The notes under the pieces: model-generated
The model's database searches: none
What the model was told of the DNA's origin: nothing
What the model saw: the letters and a program-made list of their open reading frames with translations, nothing else
Assembly: GCF_009727055.1 (NCBI RefSeq)
Contig: NC_052349.1
Location: 35,757,747 to 35,821,746, forward strand
Length of the DNA: 64,000 nucleotides
Direction: 5' to 3'
Source: Benincasa hispida
Taxonomy: Eukaryota > Streptophyta > Magnoliopsida > Cucurbitales > Cucurbitaceae
Program-made: the position numbers and the translations under genes
Shown here: positions 45,813 to 57,500 of the stretch, piece after piece
Layout: each line of letters starts with the position of its first letter
Numbering within the stretch: the first letter of the stretch is position 1

Positions 45813-48800
45813 ATGGCTTCCCTCTCTATTGGGATTCATTTGCCTCCACCTCATCATTGGAGGAGATTCTCACTTCAATCCCAGTCTCCCATTTCCCTCC
45901 CATTTCACACTAGCTATGGTTCTTCTTTGAGTAGAGTCAGAACTCCAAGATTGCTTGGTAAGAACCTTCTTGTGCGGGCTGAAGATGAGGATAAAAGCTC
46001 TTCACCAGCAACCGCTTCTTCGTTTGAGCAACAGCAAGCTCCACCCAACTTCACTAAACAACTGGAGGTTTCCCTTTTGAAACCTTTGCCTTTTGAACTG
46101 TGTTTTGAATTAACTTTGGTTGTTCTATAGGGTAATTCGTGAAAAGTACATAAAAGTTTGATTGCTTATGCTTTCTGGATCCTGTTAATTATGGAAATCT
46201 TTCATTTAGTCCAAGAGCACGTCTAGCATATCTTATCACTATAACTCACTCCGTCCCAAATATGCCAATATTAGCTCTGGTGGTACGTAAATATAACTCG
46301 TTGTCTAAACAACTATTAAGAGTTCCTAGAGCTCCTTGTAGGGCTTGTGGGAAAACCTATTATTGTGCTTGATTAATCACTTTTTGTTGTTCAAAACGAA
46401 TAGATCCTTCATTCTCTACTATTACCATGTAGTTCATTTGTAAAGGCTTTGAGCTGACAAGTAGTTCATTTGTGTTCACCTCTGGTTATATAATAATAGG
46501 AACTGTCATCCAAGTCAGGAACATGTGATCCCCTATGCTCAGTTGATGAAATAAGTTCACAGGATTTCGAAGATAGTTACCAGCCAAAGACTGATTTAGT
46601 AAAGGCTTTTGCAATATTTGTAGCTGCTCTTACTGGAACAGTGGCAATTAATCACTCCTGGGTTGCTGCTAATCAGGTTTATATGTTTGGTCTTGTCTGA
46701 TATATTGTTTTTGTATCCATTCTCTACTAAATGTTTTCAGTAACAAGTTCACCACCCAGTGCTAATCTGTGAACTTTTATGTTTCATCAAACTTGTCATA
46801 CAGGATCTTGCCATGGTGTTGTTATTTGGTATAGGATATGCTGGAATCATTTTTGAAGAAGCTCTTGCCTTCAACAAGAGTGGAGTGGGATTATTGATGG
46901 CGGTTGGCTTATGGGTTATTCGAAGTATTGGAGTAAGATCCAGTTTCTCAAGTCTAGTTTAGGACTATCTGATTGAATGCAGAATTGTAGCTTCATTATG
47001 TCTGAAGTTTTTTCATGTGCATATGGTTGGTTGTAGGTATAAGTAGTATCTCTATTAAATGTATTTGGTGTATGCAAGTAGACCAACAGATTTCTGGAAG
47101 GGGGATAATTTCAACATCTTATATAAGGTTTTGAGTTACTCGCATGGTCTCTTCACGAGCATTAGAATTACATGATGTGGTCTCTTCACGAGCATTAGAA
47201 TTACCTGATGAATAACAGACAATCTCATTGACACTTTCTACTTTCTCCATCCAAATGAAATTGGAAACAAAATGAAGACCGTTGCACTATTGCAGCTATT
47301 GTTGCATCACTACTTGGTAAATTGATAATTCACCTTTCAATATTGCAAAAGTATACCAAAACTATTGCTTTAATCTGCATTTTTCGAAGGACAACTGATT
47401 CATTTAGTATCCAGTTGGTTAAATTTTAAAAAGTTATCACTCAAAATGCACTATACAAGATGCATGCCATATGGAGAGTGGTTGCTTCTTCCTTGAATGT
47501 CATCCTTCATTGCTGTTGCTGCCTTTTCTTGCTTGTTGGAGTTTTATTGTTTGCTTTCTACAGCCATTATCATTTACTTTCTCTAGCATCGTATTCTTAT
47601 TATAGTTTCCTATTATAGGCTCCATCCACTGAAATTGCTGCTTCAGAGCTAACACATGCCACAGCAGAAGTCAGTGAAATTGTATTTTTCTTACTTGGGG
47701 CGATGACCATAGTAGAGATTGTCGACGCCCATCAAGGATTTAAGTTGGTTACAGACAGTATAACGACTCGAAAACCACGAACTCTCCTCTGGGTGGTTAG
47801 TGTGCTCTATTTCCATTTCACTAAATATTTGATGTCAATGTGTTTTTTCCAAACCAATCTTTTTAAAATAGAAGATTATCCATATTTTTCCATTATTTGA
47901 TTGTTATAGTCACTACATGCATTGATTTTATTGGTTAAAACTTAGAAGGAAGAAGTCTTAGATTGATGAATTGAAGTACAGGAAAATATTCAGAATTTTT
48001 TTGTATGGTCTATCAACTCATATGTCAAGTATAGTTTACTAAAGCAGATTTTTGAATGATGGTGGAAAGTGGCCAAATCGAGCATAGCTCCATTGGCATC
48101 CGAGTGTGCTAGAAACTACAAGGTCCGTGATTCGAATCTTCCTACCCTCAATTGTATTAAAACAAAAAAGAATGATGGTGGAAAGTTTCAGTTGTGGCTC
48201 GATATAAATTCTAAGATGTTCTCTTGTTGGTCCTTATCGATTTAAGGACAGTTCTCTTGTTGTTCCTTATCGATTTAAGGACGGTTCTCTAGTTGATCCT
48301 GAAAACATTTGATTTCCTATCTGATCCGTTAAATAGTAAGGCTGTTACATTTTTTACCCATGTACAGGCAGATATGGTTACTGTCTGAAAACATTAGAAA
48401 AATCCTGTCCCTTTCCATTAACTTCAGTCAAAAAATTTCTAAATCGAACTTCTAGTGGAAATTGGGCAAAATGGAGATGGATTTGCTTCTTATTTACTTT
48501 ACCTTCAGCTTTTCGTGCTAATCTCTACTTCTATGTTAACCTCTATACTGAAACACAACTGATCTGAAAACCTTATATTGCAGATTGGGTTTGTAACCTT
48601 TTTTCTGAGTTCAGTCCTTGACAACCTGACGACCACAATTATCATGGTTTCTCTATTGCGAAAACTAGTTCCTCCCTCAGAGTATCGCAAGTACGGTATC
48701 GTAGATGCACACTTTATATACTCACGATTGTTTTATTATTGCATTCCTCTCAAAATCTTGTGGTTGTATTTGTGTAATCTACAGTACTTTTTTTGTAAAA

Positions 48801-51800
48801 TGCTGGTTTATGTTGTTGTGTTGTGGGGCACATGATAGGATTGACAAGGCTCCTATTAAAGTATACCTAGAAGAAGAACTGTGGGAATGAAAGTGACTAA
48901 TTATTGTGTCATGGAGGGTATCTTTTTACATAGAAGGGCAAAGTTGGACCCTCCTAGTAATGTAGTTAGAAAAGTAAAAACTAGTTGAGGGAGAGACTCA
49001 GACCTAGCAAACAGTCTGAAAACTGGTATTTCTTTTATTTTGCTTATCTACAGTTCAGTAACCTCTCTTTCATATCAATTGTCATTTGTCATATCAGCAA
49101 ATGATGTAGCTTGGCATTGATAAAATTCTAATGCACAACTCTAGCTATTTGATCATAAACCTAGATTGACACAAAAGGGTGTAAAATATAATTTTTATCC
49201 AATGTTTAGTTCACTGCATTCAATCACCCAGCATCTAGAAAGTTCCATTAGTTTGTTGTGAACCTTTGTTTTACCACCAATTGTATGATCTTAATTATTG
49301 AAATGAATTACATGAAACAGGCTACTTGGAGCTGTAATCGTTATAGCAGCAAACGCAGGTGGTGCATGGACACCTATTGGAGATGTAACCACGACCATGC
49401 TATGGATACATGGTCAGATATCAACAGTGCCGACACTCAAAGTATTCCTCTCTCTGATATACTGTGATTTACTGTGTATCTATTTATAGTTGTTTGAGAC
49501 TGTTTCAAAATGGTTTTACAATATTATGATTAGGTAGCTAAACTAAACAAACCTACTTCAAGTATGCACTCGACATCATCTTTCACAAAGGTAGTTTGAG
49601 TTGCCCCGTTAAAGGCAATCGTCACATCATTTCAAGATATAGCCATTTAAATAAACTACTGCTCCATGCTACATATTGGTCTGCTACTCTGTCTGTTAAG
49701 GACCTTTAAGTTCCAATGAACATCATGAATTTTATGTGGTAACATGTTGCTCGAAAAGATTCACTATACAATTTGATCATTAGTTCACTTTTCTCATCTG
49801 TTGCCAACTTCTCACTAACCGGTGTTGTTTACAGGACTTGATTATACCTTCAGCTGTTTCACTTGCAGTACCTCTGGCACTGCTATCCCTAACAAGGTAT
49901 AAGTTTAGTAACTAAGTTGAAGTCGTAGTTGTGCAATTTGAGACTTCTTTTGATGAATCCTTTTAAGATTGAACTTATTTGTGTGTTTTTTTCTCTTCTT
50001 GGATTCAGTGAAGTTAATGGAAAGGGACAGGATTTTTCTAATGTTATGGCGTCGGAGCAGATGGCGCCTCGAGGAAAGCTCGTCTTCTCTGTAGGTGTTG
50101 GAGCTTTAGTTTTTGTTCCGGTGTTCAAGGCCCTCACAGGTCTGCCCCCGTACATGGGTATGCTGCTTGGTCTTGGAATTCTGTGGATTCTGACTGATGC
50201 TATTCACTATGGTGAATCGGAAAGGCAAAAGTTGAAAGTTCCTCAGGCTTTATCTCGTATCGATACGCAGGGAGCACTATTTTTCCTTGGTATCCTTTTG
50301 TCTGTCAGCAGGTGAGTGCACCATCTACCCTCCATTCCAGCTTTTATACTATTTCTTTTACTTTTTTATGTGCAAAAATGCAACACAACCAACTTATTGC
50401 TATGTTATATATACTTCCAAAGAGGAGTTTGTCGCTAGACAGTATTCGGTGAAATTTTCTAGCTCCTTAAGAATCCATCACTAAAATAGCCATAGAAGGA
50501 AGGTCTTGTAAGGTTTTACAATGGGTTCCCTCTGGGAGGAAAGGAAGGTATTGAGTCTGTTCCAATGCCTTCACCCTTTAGAATTTGATTCAAAACAAGT
50601 TCGCCTTCTTTATCCGAGAACAAAGGGCATTCTGACTAGTGTAATGCTGGGGTTTATCCATTGAATAGATAATAATAGCAAGGGAAAATATCAATTCATA
50701 TCCCTAGGCTTTGGAAATTGTATCAATTAAAATCTTGAACTTTCATAAGTGTGTCAATTTAGACCATCTTTCAAGTTTCATTCGACCAGTACCGTGAGAA
50801 ACGTATAATTTAAGTCAATTAAACTCTCAAAATTTCCACAAGTCAACCCTTAATTATGGTCATCTTTGAAAATCATCCATGCATTAATTTTCAAACGTGT
50901 GGACTTCTTCAAAAGACAGTTTTACAAAATGGACGATTAGGGTAAATGTATCGATGGTTTTCAAAGAAAATTTTATCTAAGAGTCTAAAGTGATTCATTT
51001 TATGAAGGTATTAGAGTTTTGATTGATACAATTATAAGTTTCACACGAAATTTTTCCATATGAAACATAATGGAAGGTAATGACACTTATAAAAGTCCAG
51101 GGTTTAAATTGATACAATTATTCTTTTAGGCTTTAAATTAATATAACCCCTAAAGTTTCGGGGTTTAGATTGATATTTTCCCTAATATCATCCTTCGTAC
51201 AAGTTCTAGAATTGATGTCTTCTTACATCCAGATGTAATGACACATTTGTGTATGTTTGTTTGGTAATATAATACCTTCTCTTCTGTAAGTGAAAGTAAA
51301 GTTACTGTTGACCTATTGAACTGAGTCTAATTTGTGAATTCCAGCTTAGAGGCTGCGGGGGTGTTACGCGAATTAGCAAACTACCTTGATGCTCATATTC
51401 CAAACGTTGAACTCATTGCGAGTACAGTGGGTGTTATATCAGCAATAATAGACAATGTACCATTAGTTGCAGCAACAATGGGAATGTATGACCTCTCCTC
51501 CTTCGCTCAAGATTCCGAGTTCTGGCAGCTAATTGCATTTTGTGCTGGCACTGGTGGATCCATGCTTATAATTGGATCTGCAGCTGGAGTTGCATTCATG
51601 GGGATGGAGAAGGTGGACTTCTTTTGGTACTTAAGAAAGGTGTGACCGACATAAAACTGTTCCTTCTCTTTTCAAAGTAGAAACCAGTTTCAATTCAAAG
51701 ATTGAATGTTTTGTTTTCCTGTATCCTCTTCTGCAGGTTAGCGGTTTCGCTTTTGCAGGATATGCTGCTGGAATTGCTGCCTATTTAGCTCTTCATAACT

Positions 51801-51856
51801 TCAACATATCGCTACCTACAACTATTGCTGAGGTGCCTTCCATTTTGGGTTCATAA
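45813..51856 (+). CDS. NHD1: Plastid Na+/H+ antiporter, NhaD type
   Basis: Ten exons: 45813-46067, 46500-46676, 46804-46932, 47619-47795, 48584-48690, 49321-49441, 49835-49896, 50009-50311, 51345-51639, 51737-51856. All introns are GT..AG and phases agree, giving 581 aa, close to Arabidopsis NHD1. Residues 1 to about 50 are Ser/Pro/Arg-rich and end LLVRAEDED, a plausible chloroplast transit peptide. The rest is a multispanning membrane protein with NhaD signatures: [11 protein letters not shown] (Asp259), [11 protein letters not shown] (293-303), [13 protein letters not shown] (Asp480) and [17 protein letters not shown]. In Arabidopsis NHD1 exports Na+ from the chloroplast stroma in exchange for H+ and works with the Na+-coupled pyruvate importer BASS2; that role is carried over from the family. 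The long introns carry a SINE, a MITE and tandem repeats. Confidence 0.96.
47145..47210 (+). repeat. 33-bp tandem repeat in NHD1 intron 3
   Basis: tggtctcttcacgagcatta and its continuation to acctgatg occur twice, at 47145 and 47178, with only one or two differences (acatgatg versus acctgatg). Confidence 0.85.
48071..48169 (+). mobile_element. tRNA-derived SINE in NHD1 intron 4
   Basis: A 99-bp insert is flanked by a perfect 17-bp direct repeat gaatgatggtggaaagt (48054-48070 and 48170-48186). It contains a Pol III A box tagctccattgg (48085-48096), a B box gattcgaatc (48129-48138) and an A-rich tail (aaaacaaaaaa) just before the second repeat. Long target duplication, A-rich tail and tRNA-like boxes together define a SINE moved by LINE-type retrotransposition. 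It lies in the sense orientation of the gene. Identical duplications point to a fairly young insertion. Confidence 0.9.
48218..48296 (+). repeat. 33-bp tandem repeat (2.4 units) in NHD1 intron 4
   Basis: gttctcttgttggtccttat..aaggac starts at 48218, 48251 and, partially, 48284, an exact 33-base period with few mismatches. The unit contains the palindrome-like tccttatcgatttaagga, so each copy could form a small hairpin. Confidence 0.85.
50681..51183. mobile_element. MITE in NHD1 intron 8
   Basis: A 503-bp element starts agggaaaatatcaatt and ends gattgatattttccct, a clear terminal inverted repeat of about 16 bases. Subterminal tracts also match inverted (aggctttggaaattgtatca against the right-hand cctaaagtttcgggg region). 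Flanks taatagcaa and taatatcat agree at 7 of 9 bases, which would suit a Mutator-type 9-bp duplication but is weak. It has no coding capacity and lies entirely within the intron. Confidence 0.75.
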
Positions 51857-52424
51857 ACTACTGAAACATTTTGATGACTTCAAATAAACAAGGCAATTTT
51901 TCACTTCAAAATCCGGCTGATTTCCTCTTATCGATTTATCAGTAAATTCATGTGCCCATAAATCAATTTTCAAGAGATACACTTCAGTCTTATGAGTTTA
52001 CCCAACTATGACGACTTAATGAGAGCCAAGACAGCCTTGACACAGTCAGGTGCTGGTGGCTGACTCAAGTGCCCTAAAAAATGCACGAAATGGTTGCCTA
52101 TTACATGGCTCACTAACTCTGCCTGGGGTGTACCTATTATTGGTCATACCGAGCACCCCTACTTAAAGTAACTGCAAGAGTATTCAACCAAAGTATATAT
52201 AACGATTCTTCAAACTTGGTAAAAGCACATTTCTTCATTCAAAAAGTTGAGACAACAAACCAGATTATTTAAATCAAAATTGGGGCCAAACATGTAGGAA
52301 TGTACCAAAATCCCGAGAGGGTGGTACACAGACCAAGGACGAGTTTTTTCTTTCTTTCCTTGGTGGAGAGAAGGGAAGAGGGGGAAGGAAAGGGTGAGGG
52401 TGAAGCTCATGACCATATTACATT
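51857..52424. other. Convergent intergenic region of NHD1 and PGDH
   Basis: Only 568 bp separate the two stop codons. AATAAA at 51883-51888 lies shortly after the NHD1 stop and could serve as its poly(A) signal. The 3' end of PGDH must also fall here, so the two 3' UTRs may approach or overlap. A GA-rich tract (52362-52402) lies just downstream of the PGDH stop. Confidence 0.5.
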
Positions 52425-55400
52425 CTACAACTTGAGGAAAACAAACTCTTCAATTGCTGGGACATCACCAATCCTCTTCAAAGATTCCTTGCTAGGCTGT
52501 TCATCAACACCAATGGCCATAACAGCCTGCTTTCGAGGAGCAATCCTACCAACGCTCATGAAACTCACATTAACATTTTCTTCTCCAAGAATGCTTCCAA
52601 CCTTTCCAATCATACCTGGCTGGTCAACTTGCCTGCAGAGTATGATGCTGCCCTCCAGACTAACATCGACTTCAAAAGACCCGACCTTTGTAAGGTGAGG
52701 GATTCCATCTTTCACGAGTCCTTCCACCCTTATCTCTCCAGTATCTGATATAGCACTGGCAAATTTGGATTCCACGTTGGCAATCTGTACCTGAATGTAT
52801 TCTAATGGTTTCTCAGGCGACCCATCAATAATGACTCGCTCCTCGGTTATCCTTAGTCCTCTCTGTTTGGCAGTGAAGTCAGCATTCACCAAGTTCACGA
52901 AAACACTGGAAATGGGCTCAATGAGACCTTTGGTTATCATGGCCCGAAGGAGCCTGGTGTCAAGATCATCAGGAGCTCTAGAGGATGCGTATGTTACTTT
53001 CACAGTTTTCACACCACTTCCTCCTGCTACCAATTGGACAGCCAGTCTTCCCAATTTCTCGGCGAGTTCAACAAATGGTTTCAGCTCCGTTAACACCTAC
53101 ATGGGAGAAATAAAACTTTGTTAGAATCGTTATATACCAGAAACTTGAGAATTAGTTCATTGAAAATAAAATGTACGATGAATAATGATGCAAGTCACAA
53201 TCAACACTCAGCAGACCTTCATGACCAGTACGAAAAGTACAAATTAAAGAGGAGATAATCCATTTATAGAGATGCACTACTAAATCATTGGAAGTAAAGT
53301 TTTGGTAGCCTACAAAAAGTTCAGGTTTTCTGGAAAATCAGGCTTCGGTAACCATTCACATTTAACAGGTTTCTGAAAATCATCACCAGAAAGATGTCAA
53401 CGGAAAAGCAATCTCTCCAACTGTTGGAGGACTACACTATTTAGCCTTTTCCTTACAAGACCCTATTCCTTAAAAGATGGGGAGAGACGTCAAAGGTTTC
53501 TAGATGAAAAGCATTCAAGAGAAGAATTCTTATTCTATTGCATAGCATAATGTGTCAGAAAACCTAAAGATATCTCCACTTGGGAAAGCAAGAAAATCAA
53601 GAAAACAAATAACCATGAAATAGTAAAGAGGTAAAAAAAAACAGAACTAGAAGTAGTTCAGGTAGACGTTTAAGTGATCATGGAAATATGAAATATGAGA
53701 GTGATAGAAGATTTCAAAACCAAGGGCTTCTACCTCTGCAGGAACCATCGGAGCATTGACGGCAGTAGCCGCAAGCTCCCCTTTCAAGGCTCCGACAACA
53801 GCTTCAGCTATCTCAACAGCTACTCCTTCCTGCATACCAGAAGCAAAGATAATAAAAATTACAAAAAGGAAAACACAAACTTTTAAGTCCTTTGATTTAA
53901 AACACACACCTGAGCCTCCATTGTGCTGGCGCCGAGATGAGGAGTTACAGTGACATTCTCATGCTGGACCAACTTGCTCTCCTTCGGAGGTGGTTCCTCA
54001 GTGAAAACATCAAGTGCAGCCTATCAGAAAAAAGAAACGTTATACAATCCTTGCGTTTTATGATAACTAGGAAACTTCAATTAGGTAGCAAGAAGAAAAA
54101 GAACCTGAGCGACAATGCCAGCATCCAACGCCCTTACAAGAGCTTCTTCATCAATTACTCCTCCACGAGCAACATTCACAATCCTTACTCCTTTCTTCAT
54201 CTTTGCGAAATTATCATCATTAAGGATCTTTGACGTGGCTGGAGTTAAAGGCATATGTAAAGAAATGAAATCAGCCGTTGCAATGGCTTCATCAAAGCTC
54301 ACAAGCTCTACGCCTATTGCACGAGCACGATCAGCTGGTGCATACGGGTCATGTGCAATTACATGCATGCCAAGTCCCTTTGCACGACGAGCAACTTCAG
54401 ATCCAACTTTGCCAAATCCCATTACAGCCAGTGTTTTCCCCACAAGTGATACACCAACATATTTGTTGCGTTGCCACTTCCCTGCGGTGGAGGAGAAAAT
54501 GTAAACTCATAAGTAGTTCGTTTCAACAAAGGCATATCTCGATATACAACATCATACCCAATAAATCTGACCATCTTATCGTCGACGGGCTCCATAAGGG
54601 AAAGAGATCGTCCGATGCAGAGAGTTGTTTCTTTGTTTTCTAATTATTTCAAATCATAAAGTTCAAACTAAGCAAGCATAAGATAGGAATTTTCTACATA
54701 ACTCCCCCTCCGACAGGTTTCCACTTTTTACAGCGCACATCGATACTTAAAAACAAAACGTACAAGGAATTCTTTCAGGGCACATTCGCTTTAAGCATTA
54801 AAATAATTCTTTCCAGACAGATTTAATTGAAATGCTCGTCCAATATTAAGATAAAAGGCCGAGATCTTTCCGAAGTTTACCACTTTCCATGGTTTCTAGC
54901 AGATCCAAAGCAAACAACAAGCTACAGAACACGAAGATTCTAGAAAAAGAAAAACGTACCAGCTTTAACAGACGCATCGGCTTGGGCAACATTTCTGGCC
55001 ATTGCAGTCAAAAGTGCAATTCCGTGCTCAGCTGCAGCTACCGTGTTAGCAGTGGGAGCATTCACCACTAAGCAACCATGCTCAGTGGCGGCCGCTAGAT
55101 CGACATTGTCAATGCCAACACCAGCTCTCCCAACGACCTTCAACCTCCCTCCAGAGGATTCAAACACTTCGCGGCTGACCTTAGTCCCACTCCGCACAAT
55201 AAGCGCATCACAAAGCGAGATCTTGGTACAGAGCTCCTCAGGACTCAGATTATAGGAACAATCAACATTAGCAAATTCCTTAAGGAGATCAAGACCCGCT
55301 TCCCCAAGCTTCTCCGCAACAAGAACCGTCGGCTTCGCATTCAAAGACGCAGAAACCAACACCACAAACCGCGGCGCGCCAACACTCCGTGGACGAAGAT

Positions 55401-55503
55401 TAACAGAAAAGGCCGAAGGAACAGGAAGCTTAGAAGAAAGAGAAGAAAGTACCGAGTTCCGTAACGACGGTATGGGGAGCGTAGGCGACGCGGAGGCAGC
55501 CAT
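52425..55503 (-). CDS. PGDH: D-3-phosphoglycerate dehydrogenase, chloroplastic
   Basis: Five exons on the - strand: 55503-54960, 54481-54105, 54020-53910, 53829-53734, 53096-52425, with GT..AG introns and matching phases; 599 aa, close to Arabidopsis PGDH1. The enzyme oxidises 3-phosphoglycerate to 3-phosphohydroxypyruvate with NAD+, the first step of the plastid phosphorylated serine pathway. Residues 1 to about 52 are a Ser/Pro/Arg-rich transit peptide. Then follow the substrate domain ([17 protein letters not shown]), the NAD+-binding Rossmann motif GFGKVG (203-208) with HDPY ending the second strand, catalytic Arg287 (NVARGG), Glu316 (TEEPP) and His335 (TPHLGAS). An intervening domain and a C-terminal ACT domain (about 529-599, including [18 protein letters not shown]) complete it. 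The start at MAASASP fits the family; an in-frame ATG at 55656 would add 51 residues. Confidence 0.97.
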
Positions 55504-55656
55504 TTTCTCGTCGGCGGTGAGGAATGTAAAAGCGCCGGCGGAGGAAGATCTAGGGTTTAATAAGGAAAGGTGAGAGAGGTTTAAGTTCCGTGATGAAAAC
55601 AGAGTGACAGCCAACGAAAGAGATATATGTATGTTGGCGGATGACGTGAAAGACAC

Positions 55657-56223
55657 GCGCTATTGATGAGAGTGGGGGAATGTGGAACTAATTTTGAATG
55701 CGGTTTAATTTTTGCTTAGTGGAATTGCCTTAAATTGCAAGCAAGTTGAGATTAATTAACGCTAAATCACTCTTAATAATAATTAAAATGAACGGTGGGT
55801 AATACTTGGATTTACTTGAAAATAGGATTAAATGTTTAGTACCATTGAATGAGATCCCTTTTTGTTTCTTTAGGTAGGAAACTTTTGGTATTAACGTGGT
55901 TAATTAATAAATTAAGCAAAGTATTTATTCATTCAACGTAATTATGATTGATTAAATACATTATTAGTTTTTGGGTTAAGACGTCTCTTGGATTTCCAGA
56001 CAATTTAGAGAATTTGTGGCTACAATTTCGACTAACCTCGTCCAACAACTATCTAATCCAACAAATATTTGCTATTTGTTAAGGAAACTAATAGGATTCC
56101 AAATTTTAGGTAAGTAGTCATTCTTGTTTCAACCATGTTTAAATTGTTTTTTTTATTGTTTAAATTTTATTTTAGCCTAAACTAATTGTATTTAGCTTGT
56201 GATCTAAAAACAATAATACAAAA
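55657..56223. other. Upstream region of PGDH, no gene
   Basis: AT-rich sequence, presumably including the PGDH promoter (read leftward). No convincing TATA box or other site could be fixed. Confidence 0.4.
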
Positions 56224-56550
56224 ATATGGACCCCTTGGTAATTATTTAGACCCCTTTGCTAATCATTTGGTTTTTATTTTTGTTTTTTAAAATTAAGTTT
56301 ATTTCATCTACATTTCTTATAATAATTTGTATTTTTTTTAGTACGATGGTTAAATTCTTAGTCAAATTTTACGAACACAAACAACCTTTTGAAAGTTACT
56401 TTTTTTAGTTCTCAAAATTTTGCTTGGCTTTTTAAACCATTCTTGAAAAGTAGATAACAAAAGAATGAGTTTGAAGGTGGGAATAGTGTCTATACATTTA
56501 ATTTTTTTTTTTTAAAAAAAAAAACAAATGGTTATCAAATGAAGTCTTAA
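56224..56550. mobile_element. MITE copy (same family as 1279-1582)
   Basis: It repeats the order of the copy at 1279: accccttggtaattattt.. start, cttagtcaaatttt, cctttt-gaaag, agttctcaaaattt, tgaaaagtagat, gaaggtgggaatag and an acaaatggttatcaaatg end. The left end has a second, overlapping start (gacccctttgctaatcattt), which suggests a partial duplication. Diverged, with no intact target duplication. Confidence 0.65.
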
Positions 56551-56815
56551 TTTTTTTTTTTTTTTTTTGAAAATTAAGCTATAGACACTACTTCTACATT
56601 CAAGTTATCTACTTTTTTTTTATCAATGGTTTAAAAAACCAAGTCAAATTTGAAAATTAAAGAAAAAATGGCTTTTAAAATTTTGTTTTTATTTTTAGAA
56701 TTTGGTTAAGAATTCAATCATTGAAAGATGTAAATTATTGTAAGAAATTAGAGGAAACATGCTTAATTTTTAAAAATGAAAAATGAAAAATGAAATGTTA
56801 TCCTAATGGAGTCAT
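56551..56815. mobile_element. MITE copy, inverted and adjacent
   Basis: Its reverse complement matches the family: ccattaggataacattt, aagcatgtttcctct, ttgaattcttaaccaaattc, acttggttttttaaacc, aagtagataact. It lies back to back with the copy at 56224-56550, giving a large inverted repeat. Confidence 0.65.
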
Positions 56816-57301
56816 AGCATTCCATGCAAATGAAAGTTTAATATGTTATAAATTGTAAAGTTAGTTAGTTGTAGAATTTTTTTCGCACAGTTAGTCGTAG
56901 TTACCACTTACATTAGGTTGAATCTCAACAATTATAAATCAATTTATGAAAATATTTTATGTTAATATATTCATTATCCATTTACGATACCATATAATTT
57001 ATAATAATATTATATTCAAACATTTTTAATTTAACAAAAGTGAAAAGTGAAATGAGTTTATAAATTATAACCTTAAATATAATGTTTATAAATTTTATGT
57101 AATACTACACTTAAAATTTTCAAACTATAAATCTAAATACATCGAGAACATTAAAAAAAATAGTACTCATTTTAGTTAGAAAATCTAAAAACGTAGATCA
57201 AACTTTTTTTTAAATAATTATTTAGTAGAGAAAAAAAAGTTAAAAATAAAAATGGAAAATTAGACTAAAAATAAAAATTGAATGGTTAAATTAAAATTTT
57301 A

Positions 57302-57500
57302 GTCCAAAAACCTTGTTTTCTAACTATTTTGGTTTTTGTTTTTGAAAAATAAGCTTATTTTCTCTATATTTTCTGAAATAATTTACATATTTATTAAGTA
57401 TAAGAGTTGAATTCTTAACCAAATTTCAAAATTGACATGATTTTTAGAAACATTGGTAAAAGCAAAATAGAGTTGGAAGAGGTGTATACTCTTAGTCTTT
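57302..57500. mobile_element. MITE copy, truncated
   Basis: ttttctaactattttggttt, aagcttattttctctatatt and gttgaattcttaaccaaatt repeat the family order for about 200 bp. The sequence then breaks off at ggtaaaagcaaaatagagtt, without a right terminus. Confidence 0.55.

Noticed and set aside
47145..48296. Possible CRISPR-like direct repeats
   Set aside because: Plain tandem repeats without spacers in a plant intron.
53695..54643. Several + strand ORFs opposite PGDH exons
   Set aside because: Complementary-strand shadows of the PGDH coding sequence; no independent evidence.
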